From NCBI RefSeq assembly GCF_016658545.1, contig NZ_JACVZC010000015.1, positions 1 through 64,000 on the forward strand: a DNA stretch of 64,000 bases, read 5' to 3'. The position numbers were made by a program, and so were the translations under genes. A model generated the notes under the pieces. It had not been told where the DNA came from. It saw only the letters and a program-made list of their open reading frames with translations, and did no database searches. This document shows, piece after piece, positions 37,469-46,968 of this stretch (positions within the stretch are counted from its first letter, which is position 1; every line of letters begins with the position of its first letter). The DNA is from Pseudomonas sp. S37 (lineage in GTDB: Bacteria; Pseudomonadota; Gammaproteobacteria; Pseudomonadales; Pseudomonadaceae).

Positions 37469-38684
37469 CCGCCTGTACATCGGTGCAGGCGGCAGCACGG
37501 TCGGCACGTTGGGGCGCAGTGAAGAGAACCCGCGTGACACAGTCTTTACCTACGACCCTGCAGCTGACGAGGCGCAAGCCGTCTCGTTGACCATGCCAAC
37601 GCGACTGGCGAGCTACAAGTGGGAGTATGGGATACACCCCGTGTTCGAGATGAACCTGCCTGAAGGGCACCTGAAACAAGAACTCATGCGGCGCTTCAGC
37701 AAGTCGGTGCGCGGGTTTGACGATTTCGCGCTGCTGGGCATTGTCGGCCCCCACCAACTGGGTCGGATCAGCATCGCCCAGCAGGCCGGCGACGACCCGA
37801 TGCCGGGGATAACGCTGTCAAACTTGTTGGTTCACGACGGTGCCGAAGGCCTGTTCGCCGAGTTGTTGGGCACCTATGCGGCATACTCCGGCGTGTCGGG
37901 CGTTCAGCCCAAAGTGCTGGTGCGGGATGTCGACGCTAGGGCCCATGCTGTCGACCGGCTTACCCACCGTGGCGCCACACACCTGGTGAAGGCATTCAAC
38001 GAAGCAGACTTCCCGCAGTTGGCGGCCAACGAATTTTTCTGCATGCGGGCGGCGTTGCATTGTGGCCTTGAAGTGCCCGAATTCCAGCTCAGCCAGCAGG
38101 GCAGGTTTCTGGTGGTTCAGCGCTTTGACGTCGGCGATAACGCCTACCTCGGGTTTGAGGACATGTGCGTGTTGTCGGGGTGGGGCACAGGCAAGAAGTA
38201 CGACGGTAGCTACCAAGGCTGTGCGCAATTGATCAAGCTGTATGTCACGCCCAGCCGAGTACCACGGGCACTGGAAGACTTTTTCACTCTGGTAGCGTTG
38301 TGCGCGGGCATCCAGAACGGTGATGCGCATTTGAAGAACTTCGGCCTGCTCTATGAGCATTGCGCCGAAGACGCAGACATCTGGCTCGCACCTGCCTATG
38401 ACCTGGTGACCACCACGGTGTACAGCAGCCACGACATCATGGGGCTGCTGCTTGGGGGCTCGAAAGCCTGGCCCAAGCGTAAGCTGCTGGTGCAATTCGG
38501 GCGTACTGCCTGCAACCTGACTGAAGCCCGCTGTAATGAGTTGCTGGACAGGGTGCAGGCTGGCATGACGCTGGCAATGGCAGAAATGTCGGACTACCGA
38601 CGCAGCCATCCAGCGTTTGATGAAGTGGGCGCGAAAATGGCCGCTGCATGGGCTGTGGGGCTGGCCAGAAGTATCGTACCGTAG
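37452..38684 (+). CDS. HipA-like serine/threonine kinase toxin
   Basis: 410 aa. The HipA N-terminal couple domain lies at about 1-105 and the kinase domain at about 145-380: a glycine/serine P-loop SGVSGVQPK (146-154), the ATP-binding Lys180 (HLVKAF), the catalytic loop NGDAHLKN (289-296, Asp291) and the metal-binding Asp317 (APAYDL). HipA kinases phosphorylate glutamyl-tRNA synthetase or other targets and induce dormancy. All catalytic residues are present, so the toxin looks functional. Cotranscribed with the antitoxin gene. Confidence 0.87.
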   Translation: MTRKNDRLYIGAGGSTVGTLGRSEENPRDTVFTYDPAADEAQAVSLTMPTRLASYKWEYGIHPVFEMNLPEGHLKQELMRRFSKSVRGFDDFALLGIVGPHQLGRISIAQQAGDDPMPGITLSNLLVHDGAEGLFAELLGTYAAYSGVSGVQPKVLVRDVDARAHAVDRLTHRGATHLVKAFNEADFPQLAANEFFCMRAALHCGLEVPEFQLSQQGRFLVVQRFDVGDNAYLGFEDMCVLSGWGTGKKYDGSYQGCAQLIKLYVTPSRVPRALEDFFTLVALCAGIQNGDAHLKNFGLLYEHCAEDADIWLAPAYDLVTTTVYSSHDIMGLLLGGSKAWPKRKLLVQFGRTACNLTEARCNELLDRVQAGMTLAMAEMSDYRRSHPAFDEVGAKMAAAWAVGLARSIVP

Positions 38685-38752
38685 CGTGCCGGGCGACCAC
38701 GGCCCGGACCCGCGTTATACTCCGCGCCTTTTGCCCATGCCGGAATCCGCTC

Positions 38753-39238
38753 ATGCGCCAGGCTTTGCTCATCGTCGATGTCCAGTCCACCTTCAGCCCA
38801 CCCGAGTGGCTGGTCGATGGCCTGCGCCGGTTGTCGGCGAACATCCCCACCGTTGCCTCGGTCGAGTTGCATGACGAACAGGTCACGCCCTTCGAGCGCC
38901 AGCTGGGCTGGCACCCGGCGGCCGAAGACGAGAGCCTGGTCGAGGCCGACCAGGTATTCGTCAAGCATGGCTACGGGCAGAGCGCCGAGGCAATCGCATA
39001 CATCCGCCAGCTGGGCGTGGAGCGGGTGCTGGTGTGTGGGCTGCAGACCGAAACCTGCGTGCTGGCTGCCGGCTTTGCCCTGTTCGATGCCGGGCTGACG
39101 CCGACCCTGGTCACCGACATGACGGTTGGCTCCTCGCTGGACCGCTCGGGCAAGCTGGGCATCCAGCTGTGGCAGCACCACTTCCGCCAGGTCACTACCT
39201 CGGCCGAGGTGCTGGCGGAACTGGCCGAGAATCGATAG
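38753..39238 (+). CDS. Isochorismatase-family cysteine hydrolase
   Basis: 161 aa. The catalytic triad of the family appears as Asp9 (LLIVDVQSTF), Lys71 (VFVKHGYG) and Cys102 (LQTETCV). It is shorter than isochorismatase itself and resembles YcaC/nicotinamidase-like small hydrolases. Substrate is unknown. The start at 38753 is the first ATG that gives the normal N-terminus; upstream in-frame sequence has no family similarity. It lies 68 bases after hipA, probably in its own transcript. Confidence 0.85.
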   Translation: MRQALLIVDVQSTFSPPEWLVDGLRRLSANIPTVASVELHDEQVTPFERQLGWHPAAEDESLVEADQVFVKHGYGQSAEAIAYIRQLGVERVLVCGLQTETCVLAAGFALFDAGLTPTLVTDMTVGSSLDRSGKLGIQLWQHHFRQVTTSAEVLAELAENR

Positions 39239-39317
39239 CGCATGTAATCACTTTGCCATCAAGCGGCGCCAATGCGTATCATTGTCGATTGTAGTCCGCT
39301 GATCGAGAAGGATCTCC

Positions 39318-41168
39318 ATGCTGAAAATGCCTCGCCTGGCAGCTGTTCTGCTGCCGGTCACAATCACCTGGTGTGGCCTTGCCCACGCCTTCACCGACGG
39401 CACCGACCGTTCCGTCACCCTGGAAAAGATCGAACAGGCTTTTGTGGTGCAGAAAGATGGCAGCTATCGCGTCGACGTCGACAGCGTGCTGCTGATCAAC
39501 GAAGAACGCGCCATCAAGGCCAATGCCGAGCAGCCGCTTGGCTACAACCGTTCGCTGGAAACGCTGGACGTGCTCGAGGCGTACACGCAGAAGCCCGATG
39601 GCCGCAAGGTGCCGGTCGATGCCGCGCACATCAAAGAGCAGCAGGAGCACGCGTCGGCCCAGGCGCCGATGTTCCAGGACTCGCTGAACAAGGTGGTCAT
39701 CTTCCCCGAGGTGGCGGTGGGCGACCGGTTGGTGCTGCGTTACCAGCGCAACCGCTTCACGCCATTGTTCCCCGGGCAGTTCGAAGACATCACCGTACCG
39801 AGGTTTCACCCGGTCGGGCAGTTCTCGCTGACCTACGACCTGCCGCAGGGCATGCCGCTGCAGGCCGATGCCCGCAGCTTCAAGGCTTCGCCGCCTGCCA
39901 CGGTTGATGGCCGTACGGTGTATCGCTGGGACTACCGACCCGCGGCGCGGGCGCGGATCGAGACCGGGGCGGTGTCGTACCTGGATTATGGCCACTACCT
40001 GGCGGTGTCGACGTTCTCAGGCTTCAAGGACTTCGCCCAGGCCTACCAGGCCAGGGCCACGGTCGAGGTCACCCCGCAGATTCGCGAGCTGGCACAGCGC
40101 CTGACGGCCGGTTTGCCCACGGCGCGGGAGAAGGCCCTGACCCTGAGCGACTGGGTACGCCAGAACATCCGCTATGTGGCGGTGTATGTCGGCGCTGGCG
40201 GGGTAGTGCCGCATGCCGCGCAAACCGTGCTGGACAACCGTTACGGCGACTGCAAGGACCACGTTGCGTTGCTGGAGGCACTGCTGGATGCGGCAGGCAT
40301 CAAGAGCACGCCGGCGATGGTCAACCAGGGCAATGCCTATGTGTTCCCCAAGGTGCCGGCCCTGGGTGTGCTGAACCATGTGATCACTTACGTGCCGAGC
40401 CTGGACTTGTACCTGGACTCGACTGACCCGTCGATTGCCGCGGGGTACCTGCCGTTGACCGTTCTGAACAAGCGGGTACTGCTGACCGCCACTGGCGAGT
40501 TCGGCAAGACCCCGGCCATGCAGTTGAACCAGGTGTCCAGTGACTTGCTGTTCAAGGTGAAGGCCGATGGTGGCGCTGACTTCACCAATGTTTCCACAGT
40601 GAAAGGCTGGGCCAGCGAGATCAGCCGTTTCAGCCTGAAACTGATGAAGCCGGCAGACCGCGACATGCTGGTGGAAAAAGTGCTGGCTGCTTACGGTCAG
40701 CGTGGCAGCGGTTCGTTCAAGATTGCGCCGCCGGCTGCCAATGGCGACTTTGTCAGCACTGTGGATGGGCGCACGGAAAACCTGGTCAACCTGCCCGGGC
40801 CGGTTGGCGTGGCGACGCTTACCAGCCTCGCCGGTGGTATCTCGCAGAACGTGTACAGCTTCACCCTGGAGAAGCAACGCAGCCAGAGTTTCGTGTGCAT
40901 TGGCAACGATACGGTGGAAACCTCGCGCTTCGAGTTCCCTGCCCAGGTCAACGTGCTGGCCATCCCCAAGCCCGTGAACTTGCATGACGGTGATGTCGAC
41001 TACAGTGCGCGTTATACCCAGGACGGCAATGCCGTGGTAGTCGAGCGGCACTTCAAGTTCAGCCCGGCGGGCGCGGTGTGCTCGCCTGACGACTTCAGTG
41101 CCATGAAGCCGGCGCTGGAGGCAATGATCCGCGACCTGCAAAGCCAGATTATTGTGCAGGCGGGTTGA
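39318..41168 (+). CDS. Periplasmic DUF3857 and transglutaminase-like protein
   Basis: 616 aa with a signal peptide (AAVLLPVTITWCGLAHA, cleavage near residue 24). An N-terminal DUF3857 domain covers about 50-215, a transglutaminase-like domain about 240-370 with the catalytic triad Cys312 (YGDCKDH), His354 (LNHVITY) and Asp367 (DSTDP), and a beta-rich C-terminal domain follows. Such proteins are common in Gram-negative bacteria but their substrates are not established; peptide or protein crosslinking/cleavage in the periplasm is plausible. The gene stands alone. Confidence 0.85.
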   Translation: MLKMPRLAAVLLPVTITWCGLAHAFTDGTDRSVTLEKIEQAFVVQKDGSYRVDVDSVLLINEERAIKANAEQPLGYNRSLETLDVLEAYTQKPDGRKVPVDAAHIKEQQEHASAQAPMFQDSLNKVVIFPEVAVGDRLVLRYQRNRFTPLFPGQFEDITVPRFHPVGQFSLTYDLPQGMPLQADARSFKASPPATVDGRTVYRWDYRPAARARIETGAVSYLDYGHYLAVSTFSGFKDFAQAYQARATVEVTPQIRELAQRLTAGLPTAREKALTLSDWVRQNIRYVAVYVGAGGVVPHAAQTVLDNRYGDCKDHVALLEALLDAAGIKSTPAMVNQGNAYVFPKVPALGVLNHVITYVPSLDLYLDSTDPSIAAGYLPLTVLNKRVLLTATGEFGKTPAMQLNQVSSDLLFKVKADGGADFTNVSTVKGWASEISRFSLKLMKPADRDMLVEKVLAAYGQRGSGSFKIAPPAANGDFVSTVDGRTENLVNLPGPVGVATLTSLAGGISQNVYSFTLEKQRSQSFVCIGNDTVETSRFEFPAQVNVLAIPKPVNLHDGDVDYSARYTQDGNAVVVERHFKFSPAGAVCSPDDFSAMKPALEAMIRDLQSQIIVQAG

Positions 41169-41267
41169 TCGCAGACTGCCCGCTCCCATAGATCTGCACA
41201 TATTTCATTGAATTAGCAGCAACACTGTGGGAGCAAATGTCTTGCTCAATTTCTAAAAGCTGGCGCG

Positions 41268-41363
41268 ATCCCTGTGGGAGCGGGCTTGCCCGCGAACACG
41301 GGCGCAGCCCGTGCCACCCACCGCGTCGCCTGCTTCGCGGGCTTGCCCGCTCCCACAGGGATC
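41268..41363. repeat. Inverted pair of REP elements
   Basis: Arms ccctgtgggagcgggcttg (41270 onward) and its mirror caagcccgctcccacaggg flank acgggcgcagcccgt. The pair lies in the 205-base gap between the convergent transglutaminase and LysR genes; a further half copy (actgtgggagc) is at 41224. Confidence 0.85.
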
Positions 41364-41373
41364 GTGCACAGCA

Positions 41374-42261
41374 TCAGTTGTTCAACGCCTGCTCTGTGAC
41401 CCAGTCGACGAACGCCCGCACCTGCGGGCGTTTCAACGCGTCCTCATGGGCCACGGCGTAATAGGCGAACCGCGCCGGCCATGGCCGGTCCACCGCGACC
41501 ACCAGCCTGCCGCTGCGCAGGTCTTCTTGTGCATGGTAATCCTGCACCAGCGCAATGCCTTGCCCAGCCACCGCCGCGCGCAACAGCAGCAGGTCTTCAT
41601 CGAAGCTCGGCCCTCGGCTGCAACGGCCGTCCACTGCGCAGCCGTGGGCCTGCAACCATAACGGCCAGTCAGCCCGCTCGCCATCATGCAGCAGCGGGTA
41701 GTGCAGGCAGCCTGCCGGCTCGGCAATGGCCGGCCCGTCGGCCAGCAGCGCAGGGCTCGCTACTGGCAACAGCACCGGCGCCATCAGCGCGATGCTGTGC
41801 AACCCCGGGTAATGCCCCAGGCCATGGCGCAGCGCCACGTCAACGCGGTCGCGTTGCAAATCCACCAGCTTTGCCGATGCCTCCACCCGCACCTCGATGT
41901 CCGGGTGGCGTGCAGCAAAATCCCCCAGGCGCGGCACCAGCCAGGTCGCGGCAAAGGCGGGCACGGTGCTCACCGTCAGGCTGGGTGTGCGGGCCGCCGT
42001 CTGCAACTCGGCCAGGGCGCTTTCGATCTGCCCGAAGCCGCGCGACAAGCCCGGGTATAGCCGCGTGCCGGCGTCGGTCAGTTGCACGCCATAGCGCCCG
42101 CGTACCAGCAGGGTAACGCCCAGGCGCTCTTCGAGCAGGCGAATCTGCTGGCTGATCGCCCCCGGTGTCACGCCCATGTGCTCGGCGGCGGCTTTCAAGG
42201 TACCCAGGCGTGCCGTTTCGCTGAACGCGCGCAAGGCAAGCAAAGGCAAGACGGCTCCCAT
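41374..42261 (-). CDS. LysR-family regulator, GcvA-like
   Basis: 295 aa. N-terminal HTH (LLALRAFSETARLGTLKAAAEHMGVTPGAISQQIRLLEERLGVTLL) and a GcvA-like effector domain (SLTVSTVPAFAATWLVPRLGDFAARHPDIEVRVEAS). It is divergent from the flavin monooxygenase gene; the 129-base gap contains the AT-rich pair attagattttc / gaaaatctaaag, an inverted repeat typical of LysR sites. It most likely activates the monooxygenase gene. Confidence 0.87.
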   Translation of the reverse strand: MGAVLPLLALRAFSETARLGTLKAAAEHMGVTPGAISQQIRLLEERLGVTLLVRGRYGVQLTDAGTRLYPGLSRGFGQIESALAELQTAARTPSLTVSTVPAFAATWLVPRLGDFAARHPDIEVRVEASAKLVDLQRDRVDVALRHGLGHYPGLHSIALMAPVLLPVASPALLADGPAIAEPAGCLHYPLLHDGERADWPLWLQAHGCAVDGRCSRGPSFDEDLLLLRAAVAGQGIALVQDYHAQEDLRSGRLVVAVDRPWPARFAYYAVAHEDALKRPQVRAFVDWVTEQALNN

Positions 42262-42269
42262 GGGCTGCT

Positions 42270-42378
42270 CCTGTGTTTAGAAAATCTAAAGTCAAAGGGC
42301 AGAACGTATCGTTTCTGAATTCCGCCCGTGGTGACTAGCATAACGCTCGGATCAGCTACCAAACATTAGATTTTCTGA
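42270..42378. promoter_or_regulatory. Inverted AGATTTTC repeats in the LysR/monooxygenase gap
   Basis: The sequence gaaaatct (42280-42287) close to the LysR start and agattttc (42367-42375 region) close to the monooxygenase start are exact complements about 80 bases apart, one near each gene. They could be half-sites for the divergent LysR regulator, or -10 region sequence on each side. Confidence 0.35.
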
Positions 42379-42390
42379 AGGAGCCATTGC

Positions 42391-43431
42391 ATGTCCGTTT
42401 TCGATCCGACGCTGTCTGCTGTTACTCGCGGCGCCGACGCCAGCGCCTTTGCCCACCACCCCGGCTACTGCCGTATGTTCGCCCCCCAGCGGCTGACGTT
42501 GGGGGTGTTCCTGCCGCTACGCTTCTACCAGGGCGACATGCGCGTGTTACAGGGCCAGGCCGAACTGGTGCGCGCCATTGACCGGCAGGGCTTCGCTGCC
42601 GTGTGGGTGCGCGACGTGCCATTGTTCGACCCCGCGTTCGGCGATGCCGGCCAGGTGTTCGACCCGTTCGCCTACCTGGCCTACCTGGCGGCCCAGACCC
42701 GGCACGTGGCACTGGCCACCGGCAGTGCGATTTTTACCCTGCGCCACCCGATCGACCTGGCCAAGGCCGCGGCAACCCTGGACTGCCTGTCGGGCGGGCG
42801 GCTGCTGCTGGGTATCGCCTCGGGTGATCGCGCCGTGGAGTTCCCGGCCTACGGCTTGGCCCACGCAGCGCGCGGCGAGCGTTTTGCCCTGGCAGTGGAT
42901 TACGTGCGCCGGTTGCTGGCGGGGCATACCTCGATCGATTCGCCGCTGGGGCAGGTGCGCGATGCCCAGTTGTTGCCCAGGCCGTCGAGTGGGCGTATTC
43001 CGTTGGTGGTCACCGGCCGTTCGCAACAGAGCCTGGAATGGTTGGGGGAACACGCCGACGGCTGGCTGAGCTACCCGGACGCCACCCACGATGCCTTGGG
43101 GCGCGTGCGCCTGGCCGAGAAGATCCGCGCCTGGCGTGCCGCCATCCCGGGCGGTGGTTTTCGCCCGCACATGACCAACGAGTGGATCGACCTGGTCGAT
43201 GACCCGCACTTCCCGCGCACTCCAATGCAGGGCGGCTATGTGCTCAGGACCGGGCGCAACGGGCTGATCGACCTGCTCGGCGAGTGGCAGGCAGCCGGGG
43301 TCAACCATGCCGCGCTGGGCATTCACAAGGCGCAGCGGCCTGCGGCAGACATCATTCAGGAACTGGCCGAAGACGTGCTGCCACTGTTCCCCAGCCTGCC
43401 GGGGCCGCAGCCGCTGAGGCAGGACTGGTAG
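42391..43431 (+). CDS. LLM class flavin-dependent oxidoreductase
   Basis: 346 aa luciferase-like monooxygenase of the group that starts with LTLGVFLPLRFYQG and has GFAAVWVRDVPLFDPAFGDAGQVFDPF, the LATGSAIFTLRHPIDLAKAAATLDCLSGGRLLLGIASGD core and VTGRSQQSLEWL. It uses FMNH2 or F420-like reduced flavin; substrate unknown. AAGGAGCC precedes the ATG. Regulated probably by the divergent LysR protein. It is of a different subfamily from the SsuD-like enzyme at 7984. Confidence 0.85.
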   Translation: MSVFDPTLSAVTRGADASAFAHHPGYCRMFAPQRLTLGVFLPLRFYQGDMRVLQGQAELVRAIDRQGFAAVWVRDVPLFDPAFGDAGQVFDPFAYLAYLAAQTRHVALATGSAIFTLRHPIDLAKAAATLDCLSGGRLLLGIASGDRAVEFPAYGLAHAARGERFALAVDYVRRLLAGHTSIDSPLGQVRDAQLLPRPSSGRIPLVVTGRSQQSLEWLGEHADGWLSYPDATHDALGRVRLAEKIRAWRAAIPGGGFRPHMTNEWIDLVDDPHFPRTPMQGGYVLRTGRNGLIDLLGEWQAAGVNHAALGIHKAQRPAADIIQELAEDVLPLFPSLPGPQPLRQDW

Positions 43432-43466
43432 CTGCACGGCAGGCCGGGCGCTGACTCACTGCCCCG

Positions 43467-45917
43467 TCAGAAGTCCCAGCGGGTAGTGACCATCAGGTTG
43501 CGTGGTTCGCCGTAGTAGGTGGTGTCGAAGTTGCCCAGCCCGGTCAGGTAGACCTTGTCGAACACGTTGTTGGCATTGGCCGTAAAGCTCAAGTGCTCGC
43601 TGTACTGGTAGCGGGCCATGAGGTCGACCAGGGTGTAGCCGCCTTGCTTGATGCGCGTGTAGTCATTGGCGATCGGGCTGTAGATGTTGCCGTAGAAGCC
43701 GCTTTGCCAGCGCAGCCCGCCGCCCACGGTCACCGGGTCGAGTGCGCCATGCAGGCGATAGGTATTGAATAGCCGCACCACGTGTTCAGGCTTGGTGGTT
43801 GCCAGCGGGAAACCGAAAATCCGCTGGTCGTCGGCGTCGCGGGTACGGGCGTAGGTGTAGCCGGCCGTGACGTTCCAGCCGGGCGACAGTTCGCCGGCCA
43901 GCTCCAGCTCGACGCCTTTGGTCGTCGCGCCGTCGATGGCTTTGTAAATGCCTTCGTTGGTCACCGGGTTGGTGCCGATGTTGGAGGCGACGTTGTCTTG
44001 CTCGATGCGGAAGAACGCCAGGGTGCCGTTCAGCCGGCCATCGAACCAGGCCGCCTTGAAGCCCGCTTCATAGCCGTCACCTTCAACCGGTGCAAGGGTT
44101 GCGCCGTTGATGTCCTTGTACACTTGCGGCTGGTAGATCGAGGTGTAGCTGGCGTACACCGAGTAGGTATCGTCCAGGTCGTAGACCACACCCGCATAGG
44201 GGGTTACCACGCCATGTTCCTTGTAGCTGGCATGCGTGTCGCTCAGTGACGACGTTGGGTAGTAGTCTTCATCATCGTTGTACTTGAAGGTGCTGACCCG
44301 GGTGCCGAGGATCACCGACAGCTTGTCGGTCGGCCGCAGGCGGGTGGCCAGGTAGGCGCCGTTCTGGCTTTGCGTGGTGGTGTAGTGGCCGTTCTTCGGG
44401 AAGTCCTGCTCCGGGAGCTTGCCGTTCCAGTCGAAGATGGAGCCGGGCACCATGGCGAACGCGCTGCCGTCGTAGGTATCGCCAGTTTGTCGTGAGTGCG
44501 CGGTCATGAAGCCGGCCACCAGGTCATGCTCGCGGCCAAGCAGGGTGAACGGGCCGGAGACATTCAGGTCTGCAGTGTTTTGCACGCGGTGGCCTTCCCA
44601 GCGCCCCCAGTACAGGAACATGCCCTCGCCAGTGACCGGGTCCGGGTTGCCGCCGCTGGCAGAGGCCAGGCGCGTGTCGTGGTCGCTGATCATGTGGTTG
44701 AGGCTGAGCTTGACCTTCCAGCTATTGGCCAGGGCTTGCTCCAGCGAGGTGAAGTAGGTGGTGGACTGGAAGTCGCGACGGCTCCAGTCTGCCGCCGGGT
44801 TGTGCGAGCGCGAGAAATCGGTGCGGCTGCCGTCGGAGAAGTACGTCGGGTTACCGGTCCAGGACGAACCGCGCGGGGTGGTGGCCTGGTTGTCGATGCC
44901 GAAGGTCAGCAGGGTCTCGGGCGTCAGGTCGGCTTCGACAATGCCGTAGTAAACGTCCTTTTTCTGCTTGTAGTGGTCCAGGTAAGACTTGCGGTCCTGG
45001 TAGGCCGCCACCACCCGGCCACGCACGCTGCCGCTGTCGTTGAGCGAACCCGACAGGTCACCTTCGGTGCGGTAGTTGTCCCACGACCCGGCGCTGGCGG
45101 TGATCGAAGCCTTGAAGTCGTGGGTGGGCTTCTTGCGCACCAGGTTGACCGTGGCCGAAGGGTCGCCAGAGCCGGTCATCAGGCCGGTGGCGCCCTTGAT
45201 GACTTCGATGCGGTCGTAAGCGGCCATGTCGACGTGGGTCACGCCCTCATCGTAAACCCCGTCATAGATGGTGTTGATGCCGTCGTACTGATAGTTGGTG
45301 ATGGCAAAACCGCGTGCGGAGTACTCCATGCGCTCGCTGTCGTAGGCCTGTACCGAAACCCCGGGCGTGTTGCGCAACACGTCGCCGATGTCTTGTGAAC
45401 CGTGGTCGTCGATTACCTGGCGGGTAATGATGCTGACCGACTGCGGGGTCTCGCGCAGGGTCAGTGGCAACTTGGTTGCGCTGGTCGAACCGCCGGTGGT
45501 GTAGGCGCCGCTGCCCTCGGTGACATTGCCCGGCCCCAATGCGTCGATGCGGCTGGGGGCCAACTCCAGTGCGTTGCCCTCGCGGGTGGTCTGCAGCAAC
45601 GAATAGCGCCCGTCATGCTCCCGTACGGCCTGCAACCCGGTACCGCCCAGCAGTAGCTGCAACGCTTGCTCCACCTCGTAGCGGCCGTCGAGTGCCGGCG
45701 AGCGTTTACCGCGCGTGAGCTGGGTGTCGAAGGACACCACGATGCCAGACTCTGCAGCGAACCGGGTCAGCACTTCGCCCAGGTCGCCCTGTGGCAGGTG
45801 GTAATCATGGGCCTGGCTGGCGCAGGCAGCGCCAGGCCCACCGAGCAAGGCAGCCAGCATCAGGCAGGTGCGCAGGCCTGGCGCGGTGAAAGGCCTGGGG
45901 TTGAGGCGGCGGGTCAT
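43467..45917 (-). CDS. TonB-dependent siderophore receptor with STN domain, FhuE-like
   Basis: 816 aa. Signal peptide (LMLAALLGGPGAACA), STN domain at about 38-88 (YHLPQGDLGEVLTRFAAESGIVVSFD), plug (PQSVSIITRQVIDDHGSQDIGDVL, RIEVIKGATGLMTGSGDPSATVNLVRKKP) and a barrel that ends TTRWDF. The pattern around the plug and the long barrel loops recall FhuE/FpvA-like receptors for coprogen or pyoverdine-type ligands. The FecR and sigma genes lie upstream on the same strand, separated by 97 bases. Confidence 0.9.
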   Translation of the reverse strand: MTRRLNPRPFTAPGLRTCLMLAALLGGPGAACASQAHDYHLPQGDLGEVLTRFAAESGIVVSFDTQLTRGKRSPALDGRYEVEQALQLLLGGTGLQAVREHDGRYSLLQTTREGNALELAPSRIDALGPGNVTEGSGAYTTGGSTSATKLPLTLRETPQSVSIITRQVIDDHGSQDIGDVLRNTPGVSVQAYDSERMEYSARGFAITNYQYDGINTIYDGVYDEGVTHVDMAAYDRIEVIKGATGLMTGSGDPSATVNLVRKKPTHDFKASITASAGSWDNYRTEGDLSGSLNDSGSVRGRVVAAYQDRKSYLDHYKQKKDVYYGIVEADLTPETLLTFGIDNQATTPRGSSWTGNPTYFSDGSRTDFSRSHNPAADWSRRDFQSTTYFTSLEQALANSWKVKLSLNHMISDHDTRLASASGGNPDPVTGEGMFLYWGRWEGHRVQNTADLNVSGPFTLLGREHDLVAGFMTAHSRQTGDTYDGSAFAMVPGSIFDWNGKLPEQDFPKNGHYTTTQSQNGAYLATRLRPTDKLSVILGTRVSTFKYNDDEDYYPTSSLSDTHASYKEHGVVTPYAGVVYDLDDTYSVYASYTSIYQPQVYKDINGATLAPVEGDGYEAGFKAAWFDGRLNGTLAFFRIEQDNVASNIGTNPVTNEGIYKAIDGATTKGVELELAGELSPGWNVTAGYTYARTRDADDQRIFGFPLATTKPEHVVRLFNTYRLHGALDPVTVGGGLRWQSGFYGNIYSPIANDYTRIKQGGYTLVDLMARYQYSEHLSFTANANNVFDKVYLTGLGNFDTTYYGEPRNLMVTTRWDF

Positions 45918-46014
45918 GTTTGCGGTTTCTCTTGTAGGTAAGTGTCGGGTTACCTATGAGTCGGATAAGCCGCGCCAAAGTGATCAGGTGTCGCTCATTT
46001 ATTTACACAGCGGT

Positions 46015-46968
46015 TTACGCAGCGCTGATCGTTACCCAGTAGCGGGTACGGCTGTGTACCTGAACCGGCAGTGACGTGGTCAGGGCCCGCAGTATCTGCT
46101 CGGTATCAGCGAGCCTGAAGGTGCCGCTGATGCGCAGCCCGGCCACGCCAGGTGCGCAACGCAGCCAGCCTGGCCGGTAGCGGGAGAGGTTGCTGACGAA
46201 TGCATCAAGGCGCTGGTCATTGGCAATCAGCAGGCCCTGGCTCCAGGCGTCGGCGGCCAGTGCGACGGTTTCCAGCGGGGCGAAGCCTTGCGCATTGAAC
46301 TGGCAGCGCTGGCCTTGGCTTACCCGCAGCGTCTGGCCCGAAGCCAGCGTCACCTGTGCCTGCTGGCCGAACACCTCAAGGCTGCTGCTGTCGTCGAACA
46401 AGCGCACGGCAAAGCGGCTTTCGCCTGCCTCGATGGCACCGTCACGGGTAACCACCCTGCAACTCTGGCGTGGCGGTACGGTGACCATCAGTTCACCTTG
46501 GCGCAGGCGTAGCCACGGTGCGCCTGGCAGGTCGCCCACGTCGGCTGCGGATGCTGTATTGAGTACCAGCGCTGTGCCGTTGTTCAGCGACAGCGAGCGC
46601 TGTTCACCCACGCGGGTACGCACATCTGCCAGCCACGGCGATTGCCGGACTTCCCGGTAGCCGCCCAGGCCCACGGCGCTGCCACCCAGCAGCAGCAAAC
46701 CCGCCTTGACCACCCGCCGACGGCTGGCGTGCCGACCCTGCGCTGCCAACGCCAGTACGCGTGCCGAAGCCGGGCTTTCGCTTGCGGCCATCCGTGTTTG
46801 CAGGCGCTCGGCCTGTTGCCAGGCCCAGGCATTGACCGGGGTTGCGTTCAGCCACAGCTGCCAGGCGCCATGGTCACTGGCCAGCTGTTCACCGCTGTTG
46901 AGCTGGCTGAACCAGTGTGCGGCCTGGCGCAATGCAGCCAGTTGCTCGGCATTCAGGCTCATGCTCAC
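46015..46968 (-). CDS. FecR-family anti-sigma / sigma regulator
   Basis: 317 aa if the GTG at 46968, which overlaps the sigma stop as GTGA, is used; the ATG at 46962 would shorten it by two residues. DUF4880-type N-terminus (LAALRQAAHWFSQLNSGEQLASDHGAWQLWLN), a membrane helix near residues 84-102 (VVKAGLLLLGGSAVGLGGY) and a FecR domain (VGEQRSLSLNNGTALVLNTASAADV). Middle gene of the third iron-uptake trio. Confidence 0.9.
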   Translation of the reverse strand: MSMSLNAEQLAALRQAAHWFSQLNSGEQLASDHGAWQLWLNATPVNAWAWQQAERLQTRMAASESPASARVLALAAQGRHASRRRVVKAGLLLLGGSAVGLGGYREVRQSPWLADVRTRVGEQRSLSLNNGTALVLNTASAADVGDLPGAPWLRLRQGELMVTVPPRQSCRVVTRDGAIEAGESRFAVRLFDDSSSLEVFGQQAQVTLASGQTLRVSQGQRCQFNAQGFAPLETVALAADAWSQGLLIANDQRLDAFVSNLSRYRPGWLRCAPGVAGLRISGTFRLADTEQILRALTTSLPVQVHSRTRYWVTISAA